Shown one piece after another: positions 62,841-64,000 of a stretch of DNA of 64,000 bases. The notes beneath the pieces were generated by a model that was given only the letters and a program-made list of their open reading frames with translations, was not told the DNA's origin and ran no database searches. Source of the DNA: Sphingoaurantiacus capsulatus (lineage in GTDB: Bacteria; Pseudomonadota; Alphaproteobacteria; Sphingomonadales; Sphingomonadaceae); contig NZ_JBHRXV010000004.1 of assembly GCF_042648405.1 (NCBI RefSeq), positions 310,001 to 374,000 on the forward strand. Direction: 5' to 3'. The position numbers were made by a program, and so were the translations under genes. How positions within the stretch are numbered: the stretch's first letter is position 1; each line of letters begins with the position of its first letter.

Positions 62841-63152
62841 ATGCGTACCATCATTCTCGCCGCCGCCCTCGTGTGCAGCACCGCCGCCGTCGCTCAGGAA
62901 GAGATGACTGCGGCTCCGGCCCCGGCGCCGACCGTTGAGTCGGGTGCGGTCACCAAGATCATCGCTCGTGGCGACCACTACACCGTGCATCGCGTCCTCG
63001 CCGACGGCACCGTCATGGTGCAGACGCTGCAGGGCGAGCAGGCCAAGCTGGCGATGGCCGGCGAGTTGACCCCGCAGCTGGCCTCGGCCGACTTCGGTGT
63101 CACCGCTGGTGCCGGCACCAGCGAGCCGGCCCCGGAACAGCCCCAGAACTAA
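62841..63152 (+). CDS. Small secreted protein of unknown function
   Basis: A 103-residue protein with signal peptide MRTIILAAALVCSTAAVAQ. The mature part (ITKIIARGDHYTVHRVLADG-like: TKIIARGDHYTVHRVLADG, then MVQTLQGEQAKL) has no recognised family and a Pro/Ala-rich end. AGGAGC precedes the ATG. The gene has an EcfG-like promoter upstream and a hairpin downstream. Confidence 0.82.
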   Translation: MRTIILAAALVCSTAAVAQEEMTAAPAPAPTVESGAVTKIIARGDHYTVHRVLADGTVMVQTLQGEQAKLAMAGELTPQLASADFGVTAGAGTSEPAPEQPQN

Positions 63153-63170
63153 GCTGAGCTGAGCCAAATA

Positions 63171-63204
63171 CAGGGCTCCTCGCCGGAACCGGCGGGGAGC
63201 CCTG
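63171..63204 (+). terminator. Hairpin after the 62841 gene
   Basis: A 14-bp stem (one G-T pair), CAGGGCTCCTCGCC / GGCGGGGAGCCCTG, with loop GGAACC. The U-tract is poor. Its loop contains the -35 element of the next promoter. Confidence 0.6.
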
Positions 63205-63210
63205 TCCGTT
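63185..63210 (+). promoter_or_regulatory. EcfG-type promoter of the 63247 gene
   Basis: GGAAC-N17-CGTT, an exact match to the EcfG consensus at allowed spacing. The -10 element lies 37 bases before the ATG. The -35 element overlaps the loop of the preceding hairpin. Confidence 0.6.
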
Positions 63211-63246
63211 GGTGGGCACCTGAAAGAAAATATAAAGGAGCTGACC

Positions 63247-64000
63247 ATGCGCAGCCTTGCCCCGATCGCGTTCGCCGCCGCCCTGATGTGTGGGACGAGC
63301 GCGCTGGCTCAGACCGCCGAACCGGCGACCTCTTCCGACACCGACACGAGCGCCCCAGCGACCGAAGCCCCCGCGACCGAAGCCACGGTGACCTCGACGA
63401 CCAGCGTCGAAACGCCTGCGCCGATGGATGCGAGCGCCACCATGGGGGCGTCCGTCACCGCCGCCGCCGACACGAACTGGGCGCAGCATGACGCCGACAG
63501 GGACGGCGCGCTGACCCCGCTCGAATTCGCGATGCACGTCGATGCAGTCAACGGCGCACTGACGGCCGAGGCGAAGCGCGAGCGCTTCAGCCGCGCGTCT
63601 GGAAACGGCGCGATCAAGCTGCTGAATACCACTGCCGCGGATTTCTCGAAAGCCGACACGAACCGGGACCGCAAGGTCGATGGCAGCGAACTGGCGGCCT
63701 GGCAGACCGGCGGATCGGCGGCGATGGCGTCGACCGCGACGCCGGCCACCGGCCCTGCGCCTGACGCGGCTACCACGGGCGCCGGCACCGGGACGCCGAT
63801 GCCCGAAGCCATGCCGGATGACAGCGCCGCGCCGCCCGCGAACAGCAGCACCGACATGACGCCGGCCACCAACCCTGCACCCGGCGCGGCGACTACGGGC
63901 GCCGGCACCGGGACGCCGATCCCCGAAGCCATGCCGGATGACAGCGCCGCGCCCCCCGCGGACAGCAGCACCGACATGACGCCCGCCGATCCGGCGGTCG
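63247..64000 (+). CDS. Secreted EF-hand protein with tandem repeats (3' truncated by window edge)
   Basis: At least 251 residues are visible and the frame is open at the window end. A signal peptide (MRSLAPIAFAAALMCGTSALAQ) precedes a Thr/Ala/Glu-rich stretch, then two EF-hand-like loops (DADRDGALTPLE and DTNRDRKVDGSE), the second with a non-canonical Arg at a ligand position. The last visible part is a 40-residue repeat, twice complete. AAGGAG precedes the ATG. The gene has an EcfG-like promoter. Confidence 0.85.
   Translation, partial: MRSLAPIAFAAALMCGTSALAQTAEPATSSDTDTSAPATEAPATEATVTSTTSVETPAPMDASATMGASVTAAADTNWAQHDADRDGALTPLEFAMHVDAVNGALTAEAKRERFSRASGNGAIKLLNTTAADFSKADTNRDRKVDGSELAAWQTGGSAAMASTATPATGPAPDAATTGAGTGTPMPEAMPDDSAAPPANSSTDMTPATNPAPGAATTGAGTGTPIPEAMPDDSAAPPADSSTDMTPADPAV
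63739..63978 (+). repeat. Two tandem 120-base repeats inside the EF-hand gene
   Basis: Bases 63739-63858 and 63859-63978 encode nearly the same 40-residue unit, TPAT-PAP-AATTGAGTGTP...PEAMPDDSAAPP-SSTDM; a third copy begins at 63979. The unit length is a multiple of three, so gain or loss keeps the frame. Confidence 0.92.

Overview
The window is a high-GC chromosomal segment of an alphaproteobacterium, most probably a member of the Sphingomonadaceae. The basis is the mix of families: CobS/CobT cobaltochelatase subunits beside a J-domain protein and BolA, TonB-dependent receptors, glycine-zipper and EF-hand secreted proteins, a DUF4169 protein, FixJ-type regulators, a beta-propeller phytase, and candidate EcfG-type (GGAAC-N16/17-CGTT) promoters. 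No prophage, insertion sequence, integrase or CRISPR array was seen. Genus and species cannot be fixed from this sequence alone.

Layout. 0-9 kb: 3' end of an OmpA/glycine-zipper protein, tadA, a small membrane protein, typA, a TonB-C-like secreted protein, a crotonase/YciI pair, lrgAB, a DUF4169 gene with a GTG start and a TonB-dependent receptor. 8.6-18 kb: a brnT-brnA toxin-antitoxin module, rpmB, a secreted RidA-like protein, a phytase-like lipoprotein, recQ, a YbhB/PEBP-like protein, an amino-acid permease, a glycine-zipper protein and an M20 amidohydrolase. 18-24 kb: cobT, a lipoprotein gene translationally coupled to cobS, cobS, a J-domain gene divergent from bolA, and an M20 peptidase. 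24-31.5 kb: surface proteins (an autotransporter; an HTH gene paired with a membrane-anchored RTX-like protein), a DUF1206 protein, an Ala-rich lipoprotein, an acidic secreted protein and tRNA-Thr. 31.5-44 kb: cobQ, btuD-btuC-like ABC genes, an mdtABC-type RND efflux operon, a short-chain dehydrogenase and an alpha/beta hydrolase. 44-55 kb: OsmC, then a signalling island with two PAS histidine kinases, two FixJ-type regulators and two single-domain receivers, interleaved with a thioesterase, a thiolase operon and a C4-dicarboxylate-type symporter, and ending in a candidate small RNA. 55-64 kb: a TonB-dependent receptor divergent from a beta-propeller phytase, a diguanylate cyclase, an EF-hand protein, a zinc-ribbon protein, purB, and two small secreted proteins behind EcfG-like promoters; the last gene runs off the window.

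How it may work together. The cob and btu genes point to cobalamin synthesis and uptake, although cobN and btuF are not here. The phytase/receptor pair suggests phosphate release from phytate coupled to outer-membrane uptake. The 45-55 kb island looks like a duplicated two-component system controlling acyl-CoA or dicarboxylate metabolism. Its kinases share an unusual PAS variant, and several of its intergenic regions carry a similar TATAG-containing site.

The most novel-looking items are the candidate small RNA at about 54.87-55.09 kb with C/U-rich, Shine-Dalgarno-complementary loops and a strong terminator; the duplicated kinase/receiver island; the HTH plus type-II-membrane RTX pair; the BrnA antitoxin with a C-terminal extension; and the EcfG-like promoters at 62.7-63.2 kb. 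Starts were chosen from ribosome-binding sites and family N-termini. All functional calls rest on recognised motifs, not on database searches.
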